A stretch of 64,000 nucleotides of DNA, from contig NZ_PGFH01000001.1 of the NCBI RefSeq assembly GCF_002797685.1, positions 1,736,001 through 1,800,000 of the forward strand. Reading direction: 5' to 3'. The notes beneath the pieces were generated by a model, which saw only the letters and a list, made by a program, of their open reading frames with translations, was not told the DNA's origin and did not search any database. Source of the stretch: Salinibacterium amurskyense. Lineage in GTDB: Bacteria; Actinomycetota; Actinomycetes; Actinomycetales; Microbacteriaceae. Position 1 is the first letter of the stretch, and each line of letters begins with the position of its first letter. Positions 1 through 7,992 of the stretch are shown one piece after another. Both the position numbers and the translations under genes were made by a program.

Positions 1-1
1 C

Positions 2-1312
2 GGGCTCGGCTACCTCTCGCTCGATCGCCCGGCCGGCACGCTCTCCGGCGGTGAAGCGCAGCGCACCAAGATGATCCGTCACCTGAGTTCGTCTCTCACC
101 GACATCACGTACGTCTTCGATGAGCCAACCATCGGCCTCCACCCGCACGATATTCAGCGAATGAACGAGCTGCTGTTCCGGCTGCGCGACAAGGGAAACA
201 CCGTTCTCGTGGTTGAGCACAAGCCGGAAACAATCTCGATTGCCGACCATATTGTCGACCTCGGGCCAGGCGCCGGAACTGAGGGCGGCCAGATTTGCTT
301 CGAGGGCAGTTTCGACGAGCTGCGCCAGAGCGACACGGTCACCGGCCACCACATTGACGACCGCGTCTCGGTCAAAGACACCGTGCGCTCCCCCAGTGGT
401 GTCATGGAAATTCGCGGCGCCGCTACCCACAACCTCAAGAACGTCGACGTTGATATCCCGCTGGGCACTCTCGTGGTGGTGACGGGGGTCGCTGGTTCCG
501 GCAAGAGCTCCCTCATTCACGGCTCGGTCGTCCCGCGTGAGGGCGTCGTGTCGGTGGATCAAGCCGCTATCAAAGGCTCACGCCGCAGCAATCCCGCCAC
601 CTACACCGGATTGCTCGAGCCCATTCGCAAGGCGTTCGCCAAAGCCAACGGTGTCAAGCCCGCTCTGTTCAGCGCGAACTCCGAAGGCGCCTGCCCCAAT
701 TGCAACGGCGCCGGTGTGACTTATACCGACCTCGGTGTCATGGCGACCGTCTCAACGCCCTGCGAGGTCTGCGAGGGGAAACGTTTCATGGCCTCGGTCT
801 TGGAGTACAAGCTTGGAGGAAAGGACATCAGCGAGGTTCTCGGGATGTCCGTTGCCGAGGCCGAAGCGTTCTTCGGCGAAGGCGAGGCACGCACTCCCGC
901 GGCCCACGCCATCCTCGACCGGCTCGTTGATGTCGGGCTGGGCTACCTGCGTCTCGGCCAACCGCTCCCCACGCTCTCGGGTGGAGAACGGCAACGCCTC
1001 AAGCTCGCCACCCAGATGGCCGACAAAGGCGACGTCTATGTGTTGGATGAACCAACCACGGGTCTGCACTTGGCCGATGTTGAGCGGCTCCTCGGCCTTC
1101 TCGATCGGCTCGTCGATTCGGGAAAATCCGTCATTGTCGTCGAGCACCATCAGGCAGTCATGGCCCATGCAGACTGGATCATCGATCTCGGTCCCGGCGC
1201 TGGAAACGACGGCGGCTCGATCGTCTTCGAAGGCACTCCGGCAGATCTCGTCGCGGCTAAGTCAACGCTCACGGGGGAGCATCTTGCGCAGTACGTTGCG
1301 TCGGCGCGCTAG
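2..1312 (+). CDS. UvrA-like ABC ATPase (class II UvrA paralogue), 3' part
   Basis: The reading frame is open from base 2, so the gene is cut by the window edge and not broken. It carries the end of the first ATPase domain, with an LSGGEAQR signature near the left edge, Walker B (FDEPTIGLH) at about 118-143 and an H-loop VVEH. The second ATPase domain has Walker A (TGVAGSGKSS) near 480-510, a zinc module of CPNC and CEVC pairs near 691-775, signature LSGGERQR near 975-998 and Walker B LDEPTTGLH near 1040. UvrA proteins bind damaged DNA as dimers. Shorter UvrA paralogues of this kind in actinobacteria are often linked to drug tolerance, and the compact zinc module suits that class. Without the N-terminus a canonical UvrA cannot be fully excluded. 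No uvrB or uvrC lies nearby. Confidence 0.85.
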   Translation, partial: GLGYLSLDRPAGTLSGGEAQRTKMIRHLSSSLTDITYVFDEPTIGLHPHDIQRMNELLFRLRDKGNTVLVVEHKPETISIADHIVDLGPGAGTEGGQICFEGSFDELRQSDTVTGHHIDDRVSVKDTVRSPSGVMEIRGAATHNLKNVDVDIPLGTLVVVTGVAGSGKSSLIHGSVVPREGVVSVDQAAIKGSRRSNPATYTGLLEPIRKAFAKANGVKPALFSANSEGACPNCNGAGVTYTDLGVMATVSTPCEVCEGKRFMASVLEYKLGGKDISEVLGMSVAEAEAFFGEGEARTPAAHAILDRLVDVGLGYLRLGQPLPTLSGGERQRLKLATQMADKGDVYVLDEPTTGLHLADVERLLGLLDRLVDSGKSVIVVEHHQAVMAHADWIIDLGPGAGNDGGSIVFEGTPADLVAAKSTLTGEHLAQYVASAR

Positions 1313-1389
1313 ACCACCACAACCCTGTTCGAGCGCCCCGCACAACCACCCCGTAGGGTTGCACCAACCACTAGCGCGCTGGAGCACTC

Positions 1390-1770
1390 ATGACTTTCTT
1401 CGAATCAATCACCACAGTTTTTCGCAAGTACGCGGATTTCACCGGTGTCGCAAGCCGCCCCGAGTACTGGTGGTTCGCGCTGTTCTCGTTCATCACGACG
1501 TCGATTGCTGCCTCGCTTGACCCCTCGGCGAGCAGCGAAATGGGCAACTTTGGATTCTCTGTCGGTCTGAGTAGTGCGTGGTCGCTCGCCCTGCTTGTTC
1601 CGCAGCTTGCCGTCGCAGTGCGTAGGTTGCGCGATACCGGCCGCCATTGGACCAACCTCTTCTGGATCCTCGTTCCGATCGCCGGTGTCATCGTTCTCAT
1701 CGTGTTCCTGACCCAGCCGAGCATCAACCAGCAGCCGACCACTCCCCCTCAGCCCACAGCGGCTCCATAA
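1390..1770 (+). CDS. DUF805 family membrane protein
   Basis: This is a 126-residue protein of the DUF805 (YhaH-like) family. It opens with the family hallmark of a short amphipathic region followed by SRPEYWWFALF, then two or three hydrophobic segments (about residues 25-45, 55-75 and 90-108). The RRLRDTGRHW stretch between the second and third segments is typical. The C-terminus is proline and threonine rich. DUF805 proteins are small inner-membrane proteins of unknown function. A GGAG ribosome-binding site sits about 8 bases before the ATG. It is on the same strand as the two lipoprotein genes that follow, 53 bases away, so co-transcription is possible but not shown. Confidence 0.85.
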   Translation: MTFFESITTVFRKYADFTGVASRPEYWWFALFSFITTSIAASLDPSASSEMGNFGFSVGLSSAWSLALLVPQLAVAVRRLRDTGRHWTNLFWILVPIAGVIVLIVFLTQPSINQQPTTPPQPTAAP

Positions 1771-1823
1771 GGGTTTCATAGGAACCACCGCCACCATGGC
1801 TCTCATCACGATCAGGAGAGACC

Positions 1824-2771
1824 ATGAAACGACGATTTTCCACGGTGGCCGCGACAAGCGTGCTGCTTCTTGCCCTTGCAGGCTGTACCGCAGCAGAGAG
1901 CACGGATGCTGAAACAAGCACCCCCACGGTCGAGGCGACAGAAAGCGCTACGACCGCGACCACGGCATCGTTCGCCGCGTCCAACGGAGACTGCGACGCT
2001 ATGGCCGCAACGCTGCGTGAGGTTGAAAGCGCGAACCCCGATCTTGTCGACCCCGAGTTATCAGCAGTGTGCGATGGCGACACCCTGACGATCACCAGCA
2101 ACAGCATCCCTGACTACCTCTACATCGCCACGACGCCTGGTTCGCCCAAGGTTTCTGAGGTCACGATGACTATCCCCGTAAACCCCACGGTGGCGGATGA
2201 ACCCACCGACGTTCCTCTCCTCGGCGCTCTCGGCGTCGCCGTGAACGGCGTCCCCATCTATGGCCCCACGGAAGGCACGGGCGGTGACGTGAAGTCGCTC
2301 GCGGGTGCGCTCTCGGAGTGCGGCAGCCACAGCGGCCCCGCCGACTTCCACCTGCACTGGTTCGGTTACGCCGACGGCGTCGACTGCCTCTATGACGCGG
2401 ATGAGGTCGAAACCGGTGAGTCGCTCGTGATCGGCTGGGCCGCTGATGGCTACCCGATCATGTCCGGAGTCGTGTGCTCCGACGACGAATGCAGCGAAAC
2501 AGTCCAGCTCACGAGTAGCTGGCAGCTCACCGACGAATCGCTCTTTGCCACGGACACCTGGGCTGCCCACAGCTACGTCGAAGGCTCGGGAGACCTCGAC
2601 GAATGCAACGGCCGCGTCGATAGCGACGGCCAATACCGTTACTACTCCACCACCACATTCCCCTACTTCGTCGGTTGCTACTACGGCGATGTCGCAGACG
2701 ACGCCCTCGGCGGCAACAATGCTGCCAATCCCGGCGGCGGCGCTGGCGGCATGCCCGGAGCAGGGGGCTAA
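1824..2771 (+). CDS. YHYH-domain lipoprotein
   Basis: A 315-residue exported protein. The N-terminus is a clear lipoprotein signal with lipobox LAGC (Cys at about residue 21), then a Ser/Thr/Glu-rich linker to about residue 50. The body resembles the YHYH domain: a GVAVNGVPIYGP stretch, then HSGPADFHLHWFG, then GWAADGYPIMSG. The name-giving Tyr-His-Tyr-His is here Phe-His-Leu-His-Trp, a conservative variant. The C-terminus is Gly-rich (GGNNAANPGGGAGGMPGAGG). YHYH proteins are secreted proteins without an agreed function, often found beside other exported proteins. An AGGAGA ribosome-binding site precedes the ATG. The stop lies 2 bases before the DUF305 gene, so the two are almost certainly one operon. 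Confidence 0.8.
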   Translation: MKRRFSTVAATSVLLLALAGCTAAESTDAETSTPTVEATESATTATTASFAASNGDCDAMAATLREVESANPDLVDPELSAVCDGDTLTITSNSIPDYLYIATTPGSPKVSEVTMTIPVNPTVADEPTDVPLLGALGVAVNGVPIYGPTEGTGGDVKSLAGALSECGSHSGPADFHLHWFGYADGVDCLYDADEVETGESLVIGWAADGYPIMSGVVCSDDECSETVQLTSSWQLTDESLFATDTWAAHSYVEGSGDLDECNGRVDSDGQYRYYSTTTFPYFVGCYYGDVADDALGGNNAANPGGGAGGMPGAGG

Positions 2772-2773
2772 CG

Positions 2774-3406
2774 ATGCGCCGCACAACACGCACCGATGAC
2801 GGTGCCCCCAACACCGCTCGCCGCAGCTTCCTCGCTTTCGGGGCGCTCGCGGTTGCAGGCACGGCGCTCGCGGCATGCACCGCCACAGACTCGGATGCCG
2901 CGGGCGAGAGCGCAGAAACTCCCAACGACACCGACATCGGTTTCTTCACTGACATGGCCCTGCACCACGAGCAGGCTCTCGCCATGTGCCAGCGAGTAAT
3001 CGGACGAGACAACGGAGATTCCGTGCAGTCGCTGGCCGCTGACATCCTGCAGAACCAGTCGTTCGAACGCGGGGTCATGCACACGTGGCTCACGGTCTGG
3101 GGCGAAAGTACCGCCCCGCCCGAAACCGTCATGGGGTGGATGGGCATGGAAATGCCCGCAGCCGAAATGATGGGCCTCGCCACTGACGAACAGATGAGTT
3201 CTCTCGCCACGGCCACGGGTATCGCCCAGGGACGGCTATTTCTCACCCTCATGCGCGCTCACCACGTGGGCGGCGTCCACATGGCCGAGATGGCGACTGA
3301 GAATGCGGCAATCGCAAACGTGCGCACCACGGCAGAACGGATGGCCACGATCCAGAACTATGAAATAGGGATCATCGACCAGCTTGTGGCGACCACCTAT
3401 GCGTAG
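2774..3406 (+). CDS. DUF305 family exported lipoprotein
   Basis: A 210-residue protein. The frame is open further upstream, but the ATG at 2774 directly follows the YHYH gene stop and gives a proper signal peptide. The signal has a twin-arginine-like ARRSFLAF and a lipobox LAAC at about residue 34. The mature part fits DUF305, a helical ferritin-like domain: DMALHHEQALAMCQRV near residue 57, a Met-rich GWMGMEMPAAEMMG stretch, and MRAHHVGGVHMAEMA near the end. In Synechocystis the DUF305 protein CopM binds copper, so paired His and Met residues here suggest metal binding; that is an inference for this protein. It probably acts at the outer face of the membrane with the YHYH partner. Confidence 0.85.
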   Translation: MRRTTRTDDGAPNTARRSFLAFGALAVAGTALAACTATDSDAAGESAETPNDTDIGFFTDMALHHEQALAMCQRVIGRDNGDSVQSLAADILQNQSFERGVMHTWLTVWGESTAPPETVMGWMGMEMPAAEMMGLATDEQMSSLATATGIAQGRLFLTLMRAHHVGGVHMAEMATENAAIANVRTTAERMATIQNYEIGIIDQLVATTYA

Positions 3407-3425
3407 CGAAGTGGCCGCGAGTAGC

Positions 3426-3431
3426 TAATCT
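3426..3431 (+). promoter_or_regulatory. Candidate -10 (TAATCT) for a leaderless transcript of the YchJ-like gene
   Basis: TAATCT ends 6 bases before the ATG at 3438, which would place the transcription start on the start codon. No ribosome-binding site is visible and no strong -35 is seen. The same geometry recurs at several other genes in the window. Confidence 0.4.
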
Positions 3432-3437
3432 GGGTAG

Positions 3438-3809
3438 ATGAACGCGTGCCCGTGCCAATCGTCCGAGACCTACGACGAGTGTTGCGGCCGCTTCCATCGC
3501 GGTGAGGCACTCGCTCCCACGGCTGAACGCCTCATGCGCTCGCGGTACAGCGCCTACTCTGTCGGCGACACCGCCTATCTGCTGAAGACGTGGCATCCGT
3601 CTACCCGTCCCGCAGCGCTCGAACTTGATGCGGATGTGCGCTGGTTTCGACTCGACATTGTCTCGCGCACCGGTGGCAGCATGTTCGATACCACCGGCAC
3701 CGTCGAGTTTCGCGCGCACTATCGGCACGATGGCGGAGCCGACCAGCAGCACGAGAACAGCAACTTTGTGCGCGAAAATGGCGCCTGGCTTTACGTTGAC
3801 GCTATCTAA
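3438..3809 (+). CDS. YchJ/UPF0225 family SEC-C protein
   Basis: A 123-residue protein. The N-terminus holds a SEC-C zinc-binding motif (C4, C6, C15, C16 in CPCQSS...DECCGRFH), followed by the YchJ core: LMRSRYSAYSVGDTAYLLKTWHPSTRP, then a beta-rich half with VEFRAHYR and FVRENGAWLYVD. YchJ domains are NTF2-like folds of unknown role, often in proteins carrying one or two SEC-C zinc motifs. Only the N-terminal motif is present. The stop codon TAA overlaps the first possible start of the following glpK frame, suggesting coupling. It is a soluble cytoplasmic protein with no signal peptide. Confidence 0.85.
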   Translation: MNACPCQSSETYDECCGRFHRGEALAPTAERLMRSRYSAYSVGDTAYLLKTWHPSTRPAALELDADVRWFRLDIVSRTGGSMFDTTGTVEFRAHYRHDGGADQQHENSNFVRENGAWLYVDAI

Positions 3810-3832
3810 TGAGTGAGAACCAAGGAGAACCG

Positions 3833-5341
3833 GTGAACTACATACTCTCGATCGATCAGGGCACCACCAGCACGCGCGCGATCATTTTTGATCACGACGG
3901 CAAACCGGTCACTTCGGGCCAGCTGGAGCACGATCAAATCTTCCCCAAGGCGGGCTGGGTCGAACACGACGCCACCCAAATTTGGAACAACACGCGCGAG
4001 GTCATCGGTCAAGCGCTCTCCAAGGCCAACATCACCCGCCACAGCATCGCCGCGGTCGGCATCACCAACCAGCGCGAAACGGCCATCATTTGGGATCGCG
4101 CCACCGGCAAGCCCGTCTACAACGCCATCGTCTGGCAAGACACTCGCACCCAGGCGATCATCGACCGCATTGCGGATGGCGACACCGACAAGTTCAAGAA
4201 GATCACCGGACTGCCCCTGGCGACGTATTTCTCGGCGTCCAAGATTGTGTGGATGCTCGACAACGTCGACGGAGTTCGCGAGCGTGCCGAGGCGGGCGAG
4301 CTCGCCTTCGGAACCCCCGACACGTGGGTGCTATGGAACCTCACTGGTGGCCCCGACGGCGGAGTACACGCCACCGACGTCACCAACGCGAGTCGCACGC
4401 TGCTGATGGACCTCGAGTCGCGCACGTGGAGCGAAGATATTCTCGCCGAACTGGGCATTCCGGCTTCGCTGATGCCCGACATCCGCAGCTCATCTGAGGT
4501 GTACGGCACCGTTTCGACCTCGAGTCTGCTGCGCGAAGTTCCCGTCGCAGGCATTTTGGGCGACCAGCAGGCAGCAACTTTTGGGCAGGCTGCCTTCGAA
4601 GCCGGCGAATCGAAGAATACCTATGGCACCGGAAACTTCCTCATCACGAACACCGGCACCGACATCGTGCACTCCGACAACGGACTCATCACGACGCTCG
4701 CCTACCAACTCGGTGACGACGCACCCCGTTACGCGATCGAAGGCTCGATTGCTGTAACTGGCTCGCTCATCCAGTGGCTGCGTGACAACCTCGGCATCAT
4801 CTCTCGTTCCGAAGAGGTCGAAACTCTTGCCGCGTCAGTCGACGACAATGGCGGCGTTTACTTCGTGCCGGCGTTCTCTGGTCTCTTTGCGCCTCACTGG
4901 CGTCCGGATGCCCGGGGAGCGATTCTCGGCCTCACCCGTTTTGCGAACAAGGGTCACATTGCTCGCGCCGCACTCGAAGCCACCGCGTTCCAAACCAGCG
5001 ACGTGATCGAAGCGGCCAATGCGGATGCCGACGTCGCGATGACGGAACTGCGAGTGGATGGCGGCATGGTCGCTAACTCCGCGCTCATGCAATTTCAAGC
5101 GGACATCCTCAACATGTCCGTCGTTCGCCCCGAAGTCGCCGAGACCACGGCACTCGGTGCCGCATACGCTGCCGGCCTCGCCGTTGACTACTGGAGCGGG
5201 CTCGATGAGTTGCGCGATCGCTGGAACGAAGGCGAACGCTGGGAGCCTCAGATGGATGCTGCTGAGCGTGAGCGCCTCATCCGCAACTGGAAAAAGGCCA
5301 TCACCAAGACGCTCGACTGGGTCAACGAAGACACCGACTAG
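3833..5341 (+). CDS. glpK: Glycerol kinase
   Basis: A 502-residue FGGY-family kinase that phosphorylates glycerol to sn-glycerol 3-phosphate with ATP. The ATG at 3809 overlaps the previous stop, but the GTG at 3833 is preferred because AAGGAG (3822-3827) lies 5 bases before it and the protein then begins with YILSIDQGTTSTRA, as GlpK proteins do. Conserved stretches include GITNQRET, NAIVWQDTRT, YGTGNFLITNTG, ARGAILGLTR and LRVDGGMVANSALMQFQADI. No glpF or glpD is adjacent, so this is a detached glp gene. It runs convergently into trpD, and both genes end in one palindrome. The substrate assignment rests on overall FGGY similarity and length. Confidence 0.95.
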   Translation: MNYILSIDQGTTSTRAIIFDHDGKPVTSGQLEHDQIFPKAGWVEHDATQIWNNTREVIGQALSKANITRHSIAAVGITNQRETAIIWDRATGKPVYNAIVWQDTRTQAIIDRIADGDTDKFKKITGLPLATYFSASKIVWMLDNVDGVRERAEAGELAFGTPDTWVLWNLTGGPDGGVHATDVTNASRTLLMDLESRTWSEDILAELGIPASLMPDIRSSSEVYGTVSTSSLLREVPVAGILGDQQAATFGQAAFEAGESKNTYGTGNFLITNTGTDIVHSDNGLITTLAYQLGDDAPRYAIEGSIAVTGSLIQWLRDNLGIISRSEEVETLAASVDDNGGVYFVPAFSGLFAPHWRPDARGAILGLTRFANKGHIARAALEATAFQTSDVIEAANADADVAMTELRVDGGMVANSALMQFQADILNMSVVRPEVAETTALGAAYAAGLAVDYWSGLDELRDRWNEGERWEPQMDAAERERLIRNWKKAITKTLDWVNEDTD

Positions 5342-5360
5342 GCGGCTCTCGCTCGCCTAG
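5338..5360. terminator. Bidirectional terminator-like palindrome containing both stop codons
   Basis: CTAGGCG (5338-5344) and CGCCTAG (5354-5360) form a perfect 7-bp inverted repeat with a 9-base loop. The glpK stop (TAG, 5339-5341) is in the left arm and the trpD stop (CTA on +, 5357-5359) in the right arm. No clear T-run follows. Confidence 0.5.
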
Positions 5361-6412
5361 CGATTAGTCGCGGCGACCCATTCGTCGAGCTTGGCGCTTG
5401 CGCGGCCGGAGTCAACGATGTCTTCGGCGCGCTCAAGCTGTTCGCGCAGTCGCTGCACGAGAGGTCGCCGGCTTTGATCGGCATCCTTCGCGAGTTCGAA
5501 TGAGGCCAGTCCAGCGGCTGCGTTGAGCAAGACAACATCGCGCGCCGGAGACTTCTCCCCCGCCAGAATCGAGCGAATCACCTGAGCGTTGTACTCCGGG
5601 TCCTTGCCCAAGAGTGCTTCGATCGGCGCGCGCGGGATGCCGAGCTCAAGCGGGTCGAGATCGTGCTCGGTCACGAAGCCGCGCGATACTTCCCACACGT
5701 GGCTGTGACCAGTCGTCGTCAACTTGTCGATTCCATCGTCGCCTCGGTAAACGAGCGCCGTTGCTCCGCGCGTTTGGAACACACCCACGAGCAGGCTCAC
5801 TCGCTCACGGCTACCAACTCCCACGGCCGAGGCCTGCGGACGAGCGGGATTGCAGAGCGGACCAAGAATGTTGAACAGGGTGGGAATGCCCATCTCACGT
5901 CGGGTCGGCCCAGCGTGGGCAAAGCCGGGGTGGAAAAGAGCGGCGTAGACGAAAGTGATGCCCACTTCATCCAGCACTTCAGCGACGCGTTCCGGGGTGA
6001 GATCGAGCTTGAGCCCCAAAGCACTCAGAACATCGGATGCTCCACTCTTGCTACTCGCGCCACGATTGCCGTGCTTAATAACGGGCACGTCCCCCGCTGC
6101 AGCGATCACCGACGCGACGGAGGAGATGTTCAACACAGCGCCGTAGGGGTCTCCGCCGGTGCCTACTATGTCCAATGCCATCGGATCTACGGGCAGAGGC
6201 AGGGCACTAGCCAGCGCAGCATCGCGGAATCCGACGACCTCGTCGACTGTTTCGCCCTTGATGCGAAGCGCGATCAACATGGCGGCCAACTGAGCGGATG
6301 TCGCTTCACCGACCATCACAGAATTCATCGCCCAGGAGGCTTGGCTGATCGACAAATCCTTGCCGGACACAAGCGTTGAAAGGATTTCTGGCCAAGTTGG
6401 GGATGCAGACAT
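5357..6412 (-). CDS. trpD: Anthranilate phosphoribosyltransferase
   Basis: A 351-residue enzyme that joins anthranilate and phosphoribosyl pyrophosphate in the second committed step of tryptophan synthesis. Motifs are clear: GTGGDPYGAVLNISS (PRPP binding), KHGNRGASSKSGASDVLSALG, HPGFAHAGPTRREMGIPTLFNILGPLCNPA and a C-terminal NAAAGL helix. Length is normal for the family. No other trp genes flank it. The position next to divergent ctaE is conserved in mycobacteria (Rv2192c-Rv2193), so this is the usual actinobacterial stand-alone trpD. The start codon follows a TAGGAT hexamer by 7 bases without a ribosome-binding site, suggesting a leaderless message. Confidence 0.96.
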   Translation of the reverse strand: MSASPTWPEILSTLVSGKDLSISQASWAMNSVMVGEATSAQLAAMLIALRIKGETVDEVVGFRDAALASALPLPVDPMALDIVGTGGDPYGAVLNISSVASVIAAAGDVPVIKHGNRGASSKSGASDVLSALGLKLDLTPERVAEVLDEVGITFVYAALFHPGFAHAGPTRREMGIPTLFNILGPLCNPARPQASAVGVGSRERVSLLVGVFQTRGATALVYRGDDGIDKLTTTGHSHVWEVSRGFVTEHDLDPLELGIPRAPIEALLGKDPEYNAQVIRSILAGEKSPARDVVLLNAAAGLASFELAKDADQSRRPLVQRLREQLERAEDIVDSGRASAKLDEWVAATNR

Positions 6413-6419
6413 GAATGAA

Positions 6420-6425
6420 ATCCTA
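6420..6425 (-). promoter_or_regulatory. Candidate -10 (TAGGAT) for leaderless trpD
   Basis: On the minus strand TAGGAT is followed by 7 bases and then the trpD ATG (6412). No Shine-Dalgarno sequence is visible. The -35 region is not convincing. Confidence 0.4.
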
Positions 6426-6478
6426 CCGATCCTGAGCCGACAGGCCGGGGATTGAAAAACTTACGCCGAGTTATCAGC

Positions 6479-6484
6479 CATAAT
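6479..6484 (+). promoter_or_regulatory. Candidate -10 (CATAAT) for leaderless ctaE
   Basis: CATAAT lies 6 bases before the GTG at 6491. A TTGAAA (6452-6457) could act as a -35, but the 21-base spacing is long. The element faces the trpD promoter, so this 78-base stretch holds two divergent promoters. Confidence 0.4.
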
Positions 6485-6490
6485 AGATAC

Positions 6491-7126
6491 GTGACCACAG
6501 CTGCCCTCAACCGCTCTCTTGGAGCCCAGTCTGTCCAGCGACCGAACACTGTTGCGGTCGGTACCATCGTTTGGCTTGGTAGCGAGGTGATGTTCTTCGC
6601 CGGCCTCTTCGCTATTTACTTCACGTTGAAGTCGACGTCCCCCGGATTGTGGGCGGAACAGACCGAAAAGCTCAACGTGCCATTCGCGACGACCATCACG
6701 ATCATCCTCGTGCTCTCGTCCGTGACCTGCCAGTTCGGTGTCTTTGCCGCCGAGCGTATGCAAGTGAGCCGCACAGGTTCGCTGTTCGACATGCGCAAGT
6801 GGGGCATGACCGAGTGGTTCTTCATGACTTATGCCATGGGAGCTGTCTTCGTCACCGGCCAGGTCTGGGAGTACGCAACGCTCGTTTCCGAGCACGTCAG
6901 CCTGTCGAGCGACTCTTACGGCTCGGCCTTCTACATCACTACCGGGTTCCACGGACTCCACGTAGCTGGTGGCCTCATCGCCTTCCTGCTCGTGCTCGGT
7001 CGCGGCTTTGCCGTCAAGAAGTTCGGACACAAAGAGGCAACGACCGCAATCGTTGTTTCCTACTACTGGCACTTTGTCGACGTAGTGTGGATCGGCCTCT
7101 TCCTCATCATCTACGTGCTCAAATAA
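6491..7126 (+). CDS. ctaE: Cytochrome c oxidase subunit III
   Basis: A 211-residue subunit III of the aa3 cytochrome c oxidase. The frame is open to a TTG at 6452, but the GTG at 6491 gives the expected N-terminus and fits a leaderless promoter. Five hydrophobic segments are visible, at about residues 31-49, 72-91, 107-130, 146-166 and 190-210. They carry the family signatures [37 protein letters not shown] and [15 protein letters not shown]. Actinobacterial subunit III has five helices rather than seven, as here. It heads the ctaE-qcrC-qcrA-qcrB operon, 17 bases before qcrC, matching the bcc-aa3 supercomplex gene order of mycobacteria and corynebacteria. Confidence 0.95.
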   Translation: MTTAALNRSLGAQSVQRPNTVAVGTIVWLGSEVMFFAGLFAIYFTLKSTSPGLWAEQTEKLNVPFATTITIILVLSSVTCQFGVFAAERMQVSRTGSLFDMRKWGMTEWFFMTYAMGAVFVTGQVWEYATLVSEHVSLSSDSYGSAFYITTGFHGLHVAGGLIAFLLVLGRGFAVKKFGHKEATTAIVVSYYWHFVDVVWIGLFLIIYVLK

Positions 7127-7143
7127 GAAACGGAATAGACGTA

Positions 7144-7953
7144 ATGGCCTCAAAGGCAGCTCGCGCGTCAGGCGGATCTCGATCCGCTGGGCGACGCCAT
7201 CCCCTTGCGACTGTAGCCCTTCTGCTCGTCGGCCTCCTGGGAACGGGCGGTGCATATGCGCTGTTCACTTCCAGTGCAACGGCAGAGACCAGCGCATCCG
7301 CTGAAGCTCTCGTAGAAGAAGGCGGAAAGCTCTTCGCCGCAAACTGTGCAACGTGCCACGGTCTCGACCTTCAGGGAACGACTCAGGGCCCCACGCTTAT
7401 CGGCGTCGGTGCGGCAGCAACCGACTTCCAGGTCGGAACCGGTCGTATGCCCATGGCAATTACCGGCCCGCAGGCTGAAGTTAAGCCGGTGCAGTTCACC
7501 GAAGAGCAGATTCAAGCTCTTTCTGTCTTCGTCGCAGCGCAGGGCCCCGGCCCCGCAATCCCCGCCGACATGTACCTCACCGGCAAGGGCGACGTTTCCA
7601 ACGGTGCTGAGCTCTTCCGCATCAACTGCGCAATGTGCCACAACGTTGCTGGTGCTGGTGGAGCACTGACCGAGGGCAAGTACGCCCCGGCACTCTCCGG
7701 CGTCACCTCAAAGCACGTCTACGAAGCCATGCTTACCGGCCCGCAGAACATGCCCGTATTCAACGACACCAACCTCACCCCTGAAGAGAAGGCTGACGTC
7801 ATCACGTACCTCAAGTACCTCGATGAGACTCCTTCTGTTGGTGGATTCACGCTTGGATCACTCGGCCCCGTTTCTGAGGGTCTGTTCATCTGGATCTTCG
7901 GCCTTGGCGCGATCGTGGCAATCACGGTCTGGCTCACGGCTAAGTCAAACTAG
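7144..7953 (+). CDS. qcrC: Diheme cytochrome c subunit of the bcc complex
   Basis: A 269-residue membrane-anchored cytochrome. It has an N-terminal hydrophobic helix (about residues 21-41), then two heme c sites, CATCH (C68, C71, H72) and CAMCH (C162, C165, H166), with candidate Met axial ligands downstream (GRMPM, NMPVF). A C-terminal transmembrane helix spans about residues 245-265. In Gram-positive actinobacteria this fused diheme cytochrome replaces cytochrome c1 and a soluble cytochrome c, passing electrons directly to the CuA site of CtaC. The frame is open upstream to 6649 inside ctaE; the ATG at 7144 is chosen because it follows ctaE by 17 bases. Confidence 0.95.
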   Translation: MASKAARASGGSRSAGRRHPLATVALLLVGLLGTGGAYALFTSSATAETSASAEALVEEGGKLFAANCATCHGLDLQGTTQGPTLIGVGAAATDFQVGTGRMPMAITGPQAEVKPVQFTEEQIQALSVFVAAQGPGPAIPADMYLTGKGDVSNGAELFRINCAMCHNVAGAGGALTEGKYAPALSGVTSKHVYEAMLTGPQNMPVFNDTNLTPEEKADVITYLKYLDETPSVGGFTLGSLGPVSEGLFIWIFGLGAIVAITVWLTAKSN

Positions 7954-7992
7954 TTAGCGACCGCTTCACAGCGGACGGTTGAAGGGATAAGA

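Noticed and set aside
2-1312. A truncated or frameshifted UvrA-like pseudogene
   Set aside because: The frame is open to the window edge with an intact signature at its left end, so the missing part lies outside the window.
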